NCBI GenBank assembly: GCA_000963575.1
Contig: CP011077.1
Span: 1,798,001-1,862,000, forward strand
Source: Klebsiella michiganensis
GTDB lineage: Bacteria; Pseudomonadota; Gammaproteobacteria; Enterobacterales; Enterobacteriaceae
DNA: 64,000 nucleotides
Reading direction: 5' to 3'
How positions within the stretch are numbered: position 1 is the stretch's first letter; every line of letters begins with the position of its first letter. The notes under the pieces were generated by a model. It was not told the DNA's origin. It did not search any database and worked only from the letters and a program-made list of their open reading frames with translations. Below, piece after piece: positions 8,566 through 16,069 of this stretch. The translations under genes and the position numbers were made by a program.

Positions 8566-8802
8566 ATGGCTAAGGTTAAGTACAACCTAACCCGTGGAAG
8601 CGATGTCATCCGTGATGGTATGTATCTCGAACTATCTGAGGCTGGAACATCCCCGCTTCGGCAAATTGCTGAAGTCTTCTATTCCGATGTAACTCATGAG
8701 TTCTCTTTTTCAGGCTATGAAGGATGCATCCCTCTGGTAGAGATTGAAAAGCTCATTCATGAAGCGAAAAAATTGCTGCCTCCAGCAAAGCAGGAATCAT
8801 GA
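8566..8802 (+). CDS. Small protein of unknown function
   Basis: 78 residues, soluble and mixed in charge, reading as a small alpha/beta domain (VKYNLTRGSDVIRDGMYLEL..., IPLVEIEKLIHEAKKLLP). No signal peptide and no known motif. It stands alone between AT-rich non-coding DNA and the minus-strand hydrolase gene. The size and single-domain look fit an immunity-type or phage moron protein, but nothing in the sequence proves either. Confidence 0.5.
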   Translation: MAKVKYNLTRGSDVIRDGMYLELSEAGTSPLRQIAEVFYSDVTHEFSFSGYEGCIPLVEIEKLIHEAKKLLPPAKQES

Positions 8803-8879
8803 TGGGGCTGAACGTCCACTTTGTGACGAAAGCGAACATTAGGATTTTTAGCCGCCGTGGGGCGGCTCCAGGTTAACAC

Positions 8880-9425
8880 TCATTTCTCAGAATGAAAGCA
8901 CCAGCCAGCTGCTGTGGCGAGTGTCACAAACGGTCCAGCCAGCGTAACGTTGTGATGGGCGATGATTTCACTCGCTGACAAATATTCGTTATCCATTGTT
9001 GTATGCGCATCTGAAATCAGCACGGTCCCGAACCCCAGTTCTGGCGCTGCGCGGCAGGTAGTATCCACACAAAATTCTGTTTTCATACCGGCGATAACCA
9101 GCTGTTTCACACCTCGCTGTCTGAGCTGAAGCTGAAGCGCTGTATCACGAAAGCAGTTAGGAAATTTTTTAATAAACACCACATCCTGTTCAGCGTTTAC
9201 GTTCAGTTCGGGTATCAGTTGTGTTAACGGACTTTGTTCTGAGAATCGGGAATCATTGGGGCCGGTGTGGCGGGCAAAAAAAACGGGCACCTGAGCCTGC
9301 CTCGCTTTTTCAATCAGCAGTCGAATATTTAACAGAACGGCGTCAGAGGTATACGGGGAAGTGGGGCCACGGAAAAGTCCCTGCTGCATGTCGATAATTA
9401 AAAGTGCATTTTCAGATAAAATCAT
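8880..9425 (-). CDS. Isochorismatase-family cysteine hydrolase
   Basis: 181 residues. Isochorismatase/nicotinamidase fold with the catalytic triad in place: Asp in LLIIDMQQGLF, Lys in VFIKKFPNCF, and Cys in TEFCVDTT. The family hydrolyses C-N, C-O or C-S bonds in small metabolites; this substrate is not readable from sequence. The start MILSEN has GGAGA 7 nt upstream, better than the ATG four codons earlier. The gene lies downstream of an MFS transporter gene on the same strand, with a LysR gene divergent from it, suggesting uptake or efflux plus breakdown of one compound. Confidence 0.85.
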   Translation of the reverse strand: MILSENALLIIDMQQGLFRGPTSPYTSDAVLLNIRLLIEKARQAQVPVFFARHTGPNDSRFSEQSPLTQLIPELNVNAEQDVVFIKKFPNCFRDTALQLQLRQRGVKQLVIAGMKTEFCVDTTCRAAPELGFGTVLISDAHTTMDNEYLSASEIIAHHNVTLAGPFVTLATAAGWCFHSEK

Positions 9426-9818
9426 ATTTTTCTCCATTCAGAGGGTTATGAACGGAGATATTTTTTTCCCCGTCCGGTTTGGCGGGGATTTAGAGTCTGT
9501 TTCGTCAGAAGCCAGTCACAGATCCGTCCACACCGATGAAGGTACCGGTGGTGGTGACTGTGGTTGCTGGCTGAGCTGATGTAATCATTTTATGATCTTC
9601 TTGTATTCGTTGAGTCTCTGGAGTAGTCATTATACAAACTGCCCTTTTCTTGTAGCACTGAGTAAATACCATTTTCAACAACTATTCTCCCTGAAGGACG
9701 TCGAGCTTTAGCTGCCATATACCACGCGGGCAAAGATATTAAACCAAATTCCGCGCTTCGCTCAGCGCGAACCTGGCGTCCTTGCTTTCCGTCCACATTG
9801 CACGCATCAGCCACTAGA
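9426..9818. other. Stretch between hydrolase and MFS gene
   Basis: About 390 nt. It holds a C/G-rich short inverted repeat near 9465-9490 (CCCCGTCCGG / GGCGGGG) and the doubtful small frame described separately. Nothing else is supportable. Confidence 0.4.
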
Positions 9819-9826
9819 CTAATCAC
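9590..9826 (-). CDS. Doubtful small ORF overlapping the MFS stop
   Basis: 78 codons from a GTG that overlaps the end of the MFS gene by 8 nt. The product contains RQVRAERSAEFGLISLP and ends in polar low-complexity sequence. RQVRAERSAEFG-type strings occur in small ORFs of enterobacterial phage islands, but I cannot name a family. No good ribosome site; it may be non-coding. Confidence 0.22.
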   Translation of the reverse strand: MISLVADACNVDGKQGRQVRAERSAEFGLISLPAWYMAAKARRPSGRIVVENGIYSVLQEKGSLYNDYSRDSTNTRRS

Positions 9827-11027
9827 TCATCAGGCGTTCAGCCTGAATTGCCCGTGTAGCCAGTTTCTTCTGCAAAATAATCACGATAACTGGGAACCCT
9901 GATGCGGAGATGGCGCATAGCGCCAGCAAAGAGTTCATATTCTGTGGGGCTATGTCATGCTCGGGTAATAGAAAAGCGGACAGGAAAAATGCGACAGTAG
10001 TCATCAAATACATGATTGAGGTCTGTAGGGAAGCAAATCCCGCTCGTTGCCTGTCATCAGGAAACTGGATGGTAAGCGCCGAAGATGAAACCAGGCGACC
10101 GTAAGATGCCCCGAGAAATAAAATAATAAACAGCGCCGCATGGGGATAGCCCAGAAAGGGAAGTAGTAAACTCAGTATAAAAACGACGGTTGAGCCCGTA
10201 GCCAGACTCAAAGCAGAAAAGCGGGAGGTTAAGGCGCCCGTTATTTTAGTAGACAGGTACCCGGCAATCCCCCCGGCGAAGAACAGCCCGGGCAACTGGT
10301 TCACAGAAGCACCCAGCAACTGGGTCATTAATGGCACCAGAACCGGGATGATCAGCATCGGGCTAAACTGCACCAGTGCATTACCTGACGCGAACAGTAA
10401 AGTATTCGTATCAAGAGGCAGTGCAGGGAATGCGCCGCCAGAGACCGGATCCCGAGGGATAAAGGAGACAATCAGTGGCAAGGCTAACAAACACAGGGTA
10501 CTGATTAACCACAACGCGGTATGCCAGCCGTAATGAGTACATAGAAATAATATCGTGGGCATGCCTGCGATGCTGACCATCGAAAATGACGCAATCACCG
10601 TTGCCAGCATTTTTCCGCGCAAGTTAGCCGGGGCGTGGTTGATCAATATGCTAATGCCCACTCCCATTGTCGTCCCTCCTACCAGGCCCGCACAGAATCG
10701 TAATGCCAGCAGGAGGCTAAAACTGGCGGTGAAAGTGGTCAAAAGCGTCAGCAGACCCAGCAGCGCCATATTGGCGATTAAAAAACGTTTCTTATTGAAA
10801 CCACCTATCCAGTAGAAGGCAATAATGCCCGACAGAACTGCGCCGAACGTATACATCCCGGAAACATAGCCTGCGAAGGCGACGGGAACCGAGAAATCTG
10901 CGGCCATAAAAGCAAAAACAGGATTGAACATCATGTATTCCAGCGCGTTAGTGAACTGGATAAAAGCCATGATAAGCGCTATCCGCATAAGGGATTTATC
11001 GTTAAATATCTGTGTGACCGGGGGCAT
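9819..11027 (-). CDS. MFS transporter (DHA1-like)
   Basis: 402 residues with twelve predicted membrane segments, starting at IALIMAFIQFTNALEYMMF. It carries the MFS loop 2-3 region (GGFNKKRFLIANM) and the motif-C-like stretch GLVGGTTMGVGISIL. This is the build of a drug:H+ antiporter-1 or arabinose-efflux type permease. Substrate unknown. The ATG at 11027 is preferred over a TTG three codons earlier. Upstream and divergent is a LysR gene (11131), downstream the isochorismatase-like hydrolase, so the three probably serve one pathway. Confidence 0.88.
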   Translation of the reverse strand: MPPVTQIFNDKSLMRIALIMAFIQFTNALEYMMFNPVFAFMAADFSVPVAFAGYVSGMYTFGAVLSGIIAFYWIGGFNKKRFLIANMALLGLLTLLTTFTASFSLLLALRFCAGLVGGTTMGVGISILINHAPANLRGKMLATVIASFSMVSIAGMPTILFLCTHYGWHTALWLISTLCLLALPLIVSFIPRDPVSGGAFPALPLDTNTLLFASGNALVQFSPMLIIPVLVPLMTQLLGASVNQLPGLFFAGGIAGYLSTKITGALTSRFSALSLATGSTVVFILSLLLPFLGYPHAALFIILFLGASYGRLVSSSALTIQFPDDRQRAGFASLQTSIMYLMTTVAFFLSAFLLPEHDIAPQNMNSLLALCAISASGFPVIVIILQKKLATRAIQAERLMSD

Positions 11028-11069
11028 AGCAGGCAACCTGTGGATGAAAGATGCCTGAGTTTAACTGCT

Positions 11070-11084
11070 ATCAAAGTGGGTGAT
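11070..11084. promoter_or_regulatory. Candidate LysR operator
   Basis: ATC-N9-GAT, an interrupted dyad of the T-N11-A type bound by LysR regulators, lies midway in the 103-nt divergent space between the MFS and LysR genes. Confidence 0.4.
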
Positions 11085-11130
11085 TAGGTGGTAGAAATGG
11101 CACTTATTATTATCATTTATGGGATAGTGG

Positions 11131-12039
11131 ATGCGTCCGGCTCTTGATTTTAATACCCTGAAAGTGTTTATCGCCGTGGTGGAAAGAGAAAGTTTTGTCG
11201 GGGCATCGAAAGTGCTTGAAATGCCGACATCCAATGTAAGCCGCTGTATTGCTCAGTTAGAAGAAAAACTGAATCTGAAGCTCATTGAACGCAGTACCCG
11301 ACATATGAAACTCACTCAGGCAGGGCATTTGCTCTTTACCCGAGCGAAGCCATTAGTGGAGGCGCTCGAGCAAACTGAGACAGAACTGACTTTGCGGCAA
11401 GTGCAACTCAAGGGCCCGTTGCGTATCTGTATTCCTAATGAACTGGGGCCTGCATTGCTCGGGTCTGTTATTGCCGACTTCGCCTGCCGGCACCCGGACC
11501 TGGAAATCAGCTGCGTCACCAATCTGTCCGGGTTCGAATCCCTGCGGGACGATCTGGATTTAGCGATTATTGTTAGTCGCGGTCAGATGGATGACAGCGA
11601 CTACATCGCCCGTCATCTGTTGACCATCCCTTGCACCATTGTGGCAGCGCCGTCCGTCATTCAGCGTTACGGTACGCCTGCTCGTATACAGCAATTTGAA
11701 GAATTGCCCTGTATTACCACGGTCAGTGCCCTGAAAGGGGCACCCTGGCAGTTCGTTAATAAAAAGGGGGGATTCGAGACGATTAAGGTGAAAAGTCATT
11801 ATCGGGTCAACAGCGGAGAGATGGCGGGGCGAGCGGCGGTCTCCGGTGTCGGGTTTGCCATTCTGGCGAAACAAGCCTGCCAGCCCTACATTAACGATGG
11901 CCGGTTAATCGAGATTGAGTTTGAACAATCGGCAGCCCCACTGCAGTTGTATGCACTGTATTCCGACCGGCGTTATTTACCCGGTAAAATAAGAGCGCTG
12001 ATTGATTTTATACATCAGGAATTGAGTCATATATCCTGA
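11131..12039 (+). CDS. LysR-family transcriptional regulator
   Basis: 302 residues. An N-terminal winged helix-turn-helix (residues about 5-65, FNTLKVFIAVVERESFVGASKVLEMPTSNVSRCIAQLE read in part) is followed by a LysR substrate-binding domain. The domain details (LKGPLRICIPNELG, YALYSDRRYLPGKIRALIDF) resemble the CrgA/DsdC-like group that controls neighbouring transporters. Probably controls the divergent MFS gene and the hydrolase behind it. Co-inducer unknown. Confidence 0.9.
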   Translation: MRPALDFNTLKVFIAVVERESFVGASKVLEMPTSNVSRCIAQLEEKLNLKLIERSTRHMKLTQAGHLLFTRAKPLVEALEQTETELTLRQVQLKGPLRICIPNELGPALLGSVIADFACRHPDLEISCVTNLSGFESLRDDLDLAIIVSRGQMDDSDYIARHLLTIPCTIVAAPSVIQRYGTPARIQQFEELPCITTVSALKGAPWQFVNKKGGFETIKVKSHYRVNSGEMAGRAAVSGVGFAILAKQACQPYINDGRLIEIEFEQSAAPLQLYALYSDRRYLPGKIRALIDFIHQELSHIS

Positions 12040-12134
12040 GAAATATAAGGCAATATTAGAATAGCCGCAGTTTGTTCACTTTGTGCCACTCGCAGGCCCA
12101 CTCCATCCGGGCTGAGCCTGCTGGTAAACGGGCA

Positions 12135-12609
12135 TTAAGCTTTCATCACCGTGATACCTTTTGCTTCCATGCTGTTGACCCAATTCTCATCGGTGTCGCT
12201 GTTAATCACGACCGTGTTGATTAATCCCAGGTCGCCGATAACGAATGATGAGGCGGTGTTGATCTTTTCCGGTGACGCCAGCACGACTGTCTCTGCCGCT
12301 CTGCCGCTCTGCCGCTCTGCCGGAAAGTGCACGTTTTATGCATGCTTCTTCGTAATCCCCCGTGGTTAACCCCGCTTCGGGGTGCACGCCCGTCACACCC
12401 ATAAAGAAAATATCCGCGTGAATATTGCTGATGCCTTCAATAGCCGCCGCCCCAACGGTAACAATTGAGTGCTTGTACAGCCGGCCACCAATCAAAATCA
12501 CCTCGATGAAAGGTTTATCGATCAGCCCCAAAGCAACGCTGGGGCCATATACCGTATTGAAGGCGAGTCTAAAGGGGCTGATATGGACATTGAGGTGGCT
12601 CGTCAGCAT
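12135..12609 (-). pseudogene. DeoR/GlpR-type regulator, truncated and frameshifted
   Basis: Only the C-terminal sensor domain of a DeoR-family regulator remains. The first part reads IEVILIGGRLYKHSIVTVG and HADIFFMGVTGVHPEAGLTT, both family hallmarks; after the 8-bp repeat array the next frame continues ETVVLASPEKINTASSFVIGDL. The N-terminal helix-turn-helix is absent: similarity stops near 12560, where sequence of another origin joins. The frame changes within four copies of CTCTGCCG. Two copies would join the halves in frame, so the array has grown by 16 bp. Confidence 0.85.
12291..12322. repeat. 4 x 8-bp tandem repeat CTCTGCCG
   Basis: Four exact head-to-tail copies inside the DeoR-type gene. 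Copy number decides the frame: the regulator halves are in frame when the number is 2, 5, 8 and so on, and out of frame at the present 4. Confidence 0.95.
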
Positions 12610-12654
12610 GGACTGGCGGTGTATTCCCGGCTGGGAGACATTCCGCAGGCATGA
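12568..12654 (+). pseudogene. C-terminal fragment of an unrelated gene
   Basis: About 28 codons ending in a stop read SKGADMDIEVARQHGLAVYSR on the plus strand. The SKGA...E..A...G..VY pattern is usual at the end of small phage-borne nucleotide-binding proteins (DUF4406/DUF1937-like). It abuts the broken 5' end of the DeoR-type pseudogene and suggests a deletion junction. Weakly supported. Confidence 0.3.
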
Positions 12655-12689
12655 TGCAGGGAAGCCTGCATCACGTCAACGCAGCCCGT

Positions 12690-13232
12690 TCACATGACCT
12701 GGCCATAATACCAGCGTTCCCCGCAGAACCATTCATCACGGTCTTCGCTGCTATAGTCTTCGAGCGTGATACCCAGCTCCTGTACATTAGCCGGCAGAAC
12801 GAGTCCCCATTCAGCAGCAAGGCTGCGATCTTTGATCAATGTAGAAGCGCCTTTCTCAGACTGGTGTTCAGTGATGAAGCTCTGGTAATACTCCTCCGAG
12901 CGATATAAACAGAGTTCGCTTGTAAACATATCCGGGAGGCATATAACAGTGGTAATCCGTGGCTGATAATTAATATCAGCAGTGGCCTTAATAAGATTTG
13001 AACACGCGTTAATTAAAGCCTGAGCACAAGCGGCCCTGGTTTTAAGTTTGCTGTATTTCCCCTGAACAAGATTGATCTCTACCGGGATTTTAAAATTCCA
13101 GTAATACTCATCTTCTGAGAACAAAGCGCGTTCAGGGTTATTAAACGTTGTGGCCCAATGGGCAAGCGCGTTTAAGCGTCTGGGTATATTTCTGATTTTA
13201 GTGCGAGGATCCCTGTTAAGCCTTCTGCTCAT
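12690..13232 (-). CDS. DUF3916-like protein
   Basis: 180 residues, basic N-terminus (MSRRLNRDPRTKIRNIPRR), no signal peptide. The core WNFKIPVEINLVQGKYS, CAQALINACSNLI and VICLPDMFTSELCLYRSEEYY fits the DUF3916 family as I remember it. Function unknown. The gene behind it in translation order upstream (13255-13500) ends 22 nt before this start on the same strand, so the two form a small operon. The region is AT-richer than the backbone. An immunity or defence role is possible but only a guess from small paired genes in an island. Confidence 0.7.
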   Translation of the reverse strand: MSRRLNRDPRTKIRNIPRRLNALAHWATTFNNPERALFSEDEYYWNFKIPVEINLVQGKYSKLKTRAACAQALINACSNLIKATADINYQPRITTVICLPDMFTSELCLYRSEEYYQSFITEHQSEKGASTLIKDRSLAAEWGLVLPANVQELGITLEDYSSEDRDEWFCGERWYYGQVM

Positions 13233-13254
13233 AAATGCCAGCCTTATTATATGC

Positions 13255-13500
13255 TCAAGCTTTGCCTGAGGGCGACGCTGCGGAATTAATTACGCGGACA
13301 TCCGGATACTTTTCACTCGCTGCCTCATGGTAAATATCCCCGAGCCAGCCGGGAAGTTCCTCCTCCTCGAGCCATGCCGGGATGACCACATCATAAATCC
13401 GGGAATATTTCCCCTCATTGGGATCAACGCGATAAAGCAGCCATTGTTCACCTACTTTTTTTACGCCCATTCGGCGGCCAAAGACATCAAAATGCAGCAT
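13255..13500 (-). CDS. DUF7661-like small protein
   Basis: 81 residues, soluble. It opens with MLHFDVFGRRMGVKKVGEQW, continues with a beta-rich part and ends in GWLGDIYHEAASEKYPDV; this pattern fits the family named DUF7661, although I rate the family name as uncertain. First gene of a two-gene unit with the DUF3916-like gene 22 nt downstream. Confidence 0.6.
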   Translation of the reverse strand: MLHFDVFGRRMGVKKVGEQWLLYRVDPNEGKYSRIYDVVIPAWLEEEELPGWLGDIYHEAASEKYPDVRVINSAASPSGKA

Positions 13501-13751
13501 ACTTCCCCCGAAGTGCCCATATATTTTTTAATGATAATCGCTTCCGAAGATGTTGAACAGGTCAGTATTCGGTGGGCATTTTTCCTCTTGTAAAATTCAG
13601 ACATAAAAAATCCGTGAAATGTTACAGAGTTGTATCAATGAGTTATTTGCCGACGTTGTAAAAGGGAAGCGGATTAGGACAAGATCCCCGTTTTGTCCGA
13701 GTTCTCTTGTGCTAGTTTAGAAAGACAGGGAATTTTATTTATGGAGTAAGT

Positions 13752-13949
13752 ATGGACAAGGACCAGCACGCCTTCGAGGAGCTTCATCCTGAAACGTTGC
13801 AGGTAATCGGGGCGGCTGTTGTACAGCTGCTGGCGCGAAAAGAGGCGTTATCGCGCGAGTCGATAGCCGATATGGTACATAAGCTCTATACCAATGGCCT
13901 GGATGATGTGGCGGTACAGAGGGCGGTTGATGTCCTGATCCTGGGGTAA
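13752..13949 (+). CDS. Small AriR/YcgZ-like helical protein
   Basis: 65 residues with GGAG 5 nt before the ATG. All helical by appearance. The pattern VIGAAVVQLLARKEALSRESIADMV..., then DDVAVQRAVDVL, follows the layout of YcgZ, YmgA and AriR (one long helix, a short loop with a conserved Ser/Asn, then two helices), all present near 34 kb in this window. Those proteins act as small connector regulators in the Rcs/biofilm network. The assignment to that group is an inference from pattern, not from close identity. Confidence 0.65.
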   Translation: MDKDQHAFEELHPETLQVIGAAVVQLLARKEALSRESIADMVHKLYTNGLDDVAVQRAVDVLILG

Positions 13950-14053
13950 GCGTGTTCAGGGCCGTCTTTCAGTACGCCAATTTTTTACTGCTTTGGCCAA
14001 TAATGTTCAGTTTTAAACTGATTGTCTTTACGCCACACGAAAATGTTAAAATT

Positions 14054-14072
14054 GCAGTTGATTATCATTATC
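14054..14072. promoter_or_regulatory. Fur box
   Basis: Matches the 19-bp Fur consensus GATAATGATAATCATTATC at 14 positions, including an unbroken ATCATTATC half. It ends 16 nt before the ATG of the small exported protein at 14089 and would cover its promoter, predicting repression by Fur with iron. Confidence 0.65.
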
Positions 14073-14088
14073 ATAAAAGGGATTGTTT

Positions 14089-14367
14089 ATGAATAAGATG
14101 CTTATCATCTGCGCTGTGTTGCTAACCGCCCATGCGTATGCTGCGAATAAACCTGCATCGGAGCTGGTGTGGGGAGAATCGGAAAATAAGCCAGGCCGTT
14201 ACGCGAATATTTGCCTGGGCGTGGGCGGTGAAGAGAATGAGGAGCTTAACATCTATGACAAGCTTGATAAAAGTGACCCAAAACGACTCAACGATCCTTA
14301 TTCAAAATCCGCTCGAGAGAAAAATAAAATCATGAGATGCTCGGACATAATATTTAAATTTGATTAG
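14089..14367 (+). CDS. Small exported protein, probably iron-regulated
   Basis: 92 residues. Signal peptide MNKMLIICAVLLTAHAYA, cleaved before ANK at about residue 19, leaving a 74-residue mature protein, very polar, with two cysteines (NICLG, MRCSD). No family recognised. The ATG at 14089 has AAAAGG 8 nt upstream; an in-frame TTG two codons earlier is less likely. The Fur box directly upstream suggests expression under iron limitation. Confidence 0.65.
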   Translation: MNKMLIICAVLLTAHAYAANKPASELVWGESENKPGRYANICLGVGGEENEELNIYDKLDKSDPKRLNDPYSKSAREKNKIMRCSDIIFKFD

Positions 14368-14435
14368 ACTGGTTGCCATTTCGAACAATGAGGGCCCGCG
14401 GGCTCTCATTGTGGGTTCATTTTATCGCCAATGCG

Positions 14436-14750
14436 CTAGAAAAATCGATGCTGCGTGAGCACCCCTTTCTTATCAAACAGAAATGCCACCTGTTTTCCGC
14501 TACTGTTCTGGCAAATTACCCCATCCGCGCCGGTTTTATCGGTGATGCCCTGGCAGGCCATGCGTGATACGTAAGGCCGGATCTGGCATTTGAGCGTTTT
14601 CCCCTCTTCCAGCACCAGGGTATTGTCAGGGGAAATATTATCGACGGCAGGGCGTGGGCAATTTCCTTCCCCCCAGTTAACGCCCTGATGTTGAGGCGGG
14701 GAGACACATCCCGCCAGTAATAAAAGTGGCAACAGATACTGATATTTCAT
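14436..14750 (-). CDS. Small lipoprotein, unknown function
   Basis: 104 residues. Type II signal peptide with lipobox LLAGC (Cys at about residue 14) in MKYQYLLPLLLLAGCVSPP. The residue after the cysteine is Val, so outer-membrane sorting is expected. The mature protein has five further cysteines. The start at MKYQ is chosen because the 18 codons before it are polar and break the signal peptide. No family recognised. Confidence 0.7.
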   Translation of the reverse strand: MKYQYLLPLLLLAGCVSPPQHQGVNWGEGNCPRPAVDNISPDNTLVLEEGKTLKCQIRPYVSRMACQGITDKTGADGVICQNSSGKQVAFLFDKKGVLTQHRFF

Positions 14751-14870
14751 ATTGATTTTCGTTTGTCCGTTAATGTCATTGTCTGATGGCAGGGCAGGGC
14801 ACAATAATAGACATGTTTCTTCTGCCTTTCTCTACGATCAAGAATACGTTCAACTGTATCCGAGGTTAAC

Positions 14871-15212
14871 ATGTTTATTGCGATGTATGAATTTGTCGTC
14901 AAAGCTGGCCAGGAAGAGGCGTTTATTCGCGCGTGGGCTAAAAGAACCGAAGGGATTTATCGGTTGAGTGGCTCTTTAGGTTCGCGCCTGCACAGGAATC
15001 AAAATGGAAATTTTATAGGCTATGCCCAATGGCCTTCCCGGGAAGTCTGGCGTCAAATCGGAAGCTCTCCGCTAAATAACGGCCATCACCTGGAATACGA
15101 TCTGGCGAGCCAGCAAATGCAGGCCTGCCTGGCCATCCCTTCAAAAACATTGTTTGAAATGCAGGTTGAAGAGGATTATTTGCGATCGAAACAGTTTCAA
15201 AGCCAGCGCTGA
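14871..15212 (+). CDS. Antibiotic biosynthesis monooxygenase (ABM) domain protein
   Basis: 113 residues, one ferredoxin-like ABM domain (MFIAMYEFVVKAGQEEAFIRAWAKRTEG...LGSRLHRNQNGNFIGYAQWPS). Family members act on small aromatic or quinone-like compounds or as heme-degrading enzymes; many are uncharacterised, and this one cannot be assigned a substrate. GAGG stands 6 nt before the ATG. It precedes the ASCH gene by 69 nt on the same strand. Confidence 0.8.
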   Translation: MFIAMYEFVVKAGQEEAFIRAWAKRTEGIYRLSGSLGSRLHRNQNGNFIGYAQWPSREVWRQIGSSPLNNGHHLEYDLASQQMQACLAIPSKTLFEMQVEEDYLRSKQFQSQR

Positions 15213-15281
15213 AGATAGAATAACGTCGTGCTCTGGCTTGTGCGGGGGGATTTCAATCCCAAAAGGAGAGGGAAATAGTCC

Positions 15282-15713
15282 ATGTCTAAGCGACTCACTG
15301 ACTACCAAAAGAAATATGCCAATGCCCAGGTATGGGCATTTGGCGATTCGCCTGAACTGGCTGACGAGCTGGTGGATTTAGTTTTAAAGGGGCGTAAAAC
15401 AGCGACATGCTCCGCGGCTCCAGTCCATGAGAGCGGGGATGAAGCTCCCGTGCCCGGTGGATATAGCATTATTCTAAACGGCAGCGGGGACCCGGTGTGT
15501 GTTATCCAAACGCTGTCTGTAATGACTCTGAAGTTTTCACAGGTCAGTGCAGAGCAGGCCCGCAAGGAGGGGGAAGGGGATTTAAGCCTTTCCTGGTGGC
15601 GGCGCGAGCATCAGCTCTTTTTTGAGCGAAATGGCGAATTTTCTGAAGATATGCCCTTAATATTTGAAGAGTTTATGCTGGTGGAACGCATTTCACCGGA
15701 AGCTAACCTGTAA
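15282..15713 (+). CDS. ASCH domain protein
   Basis: 143 residues covering an ASCH domain, a PUA-like beta-barrel that binds RNA or modified nucleosides. Typical parts are WAFGDSPELADELVDLVLKGRKTATCS at the N-terminus (read in part) and VIQTLSVMTLKFSQVSAEQARKEGEGD. The conserved GRKTAT lysine-threonine motif is present. Related bacterial proteins include YqfB-type amidohydrolases and stand-alone ASCH ribonucleases; the exact activity here is not known. Confidence 0.85.
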   Translation: MSKRLTDYQKKYANAQVWAFGDSPELADELVDLVLKGRKTATCSAAPVHESGDEAPVPGGYSIILNGSGDPVCVIQTLSVMTLKFSQVSAEQARKEGEGDLSLSWWRREHQLFFERNGEFSEDMPLIFEEFMLVERISPEANL

Positions 15714-15813
15714 CGTGAGCTGTTCCAAAAAGCGTGAAAAATTATTTTGCTATTTTTAGTCGCCGATGGCGTTAAATGCTACTGTAAGATCAAACAGATA
15801 AGCTGGAGGCGAG

Positions 15814-16029
15814 ATGGATAAAAAAGCAAAAGATGAAGTGTTGTATCAGGAGATGTGCCGCGTGGTAGGCAAGGTGGTGCTGGAAATGCGGGATCTTGGG
15901 CAGGAGCCTAAACATATCGTGATTGCCGGCGTGGTCAGAACCATGCTGGCAAATCATAAAATCAAACGCTCCCCGCTGACCAGTGAAGCGATGGAGCAGG
16001 TGATCAAGGCGCTTGGCTATGAAGTTTAG
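15814..16029 (+). CDS. fumD: Fumarase D-type protein
   Basis: 71 residues, closely matching E. coli FumD (YdhZ, 69 residues) with the run MCRVVGKVVLEMRDLGQEP and the conserved IVIAGV...LAN part. Fumarase activity has been reported for FumD in E. coli, but the protein is far smaller than any known fumarase, so a regulatory role cannot be excluded. GGAGG precedes the ATG. It stands before the DUF1304 gene; in E. coli ydhZ lies elsewhere, beside pykF. Confidence 0.85.
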   Translation: MDKKAKDEVLYQEMCRVVGKVVLEMRDLGQEPKHIVIAGVVRTMLANHKIKRSPLTSEAMEQVIKALGYEV

Positions 16030-16069
16030 CCGGCGGCCGTCGAGACTATAACCCCTGCAGGAATTGCCA

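Noticed and set aside
8848..8866. AGCCGCC/GGCGGCT hairpin as terminator for the isochorismatase-like gene
   Set aside because: No T-run follows on either strand in the transcription direction.
11105..11123. Fur-like AT motif before the LysR gene
   Set aside because: Only about 11 of 19 positions match and the second half-site is lost, against 14 of 19 for the site at 14054.
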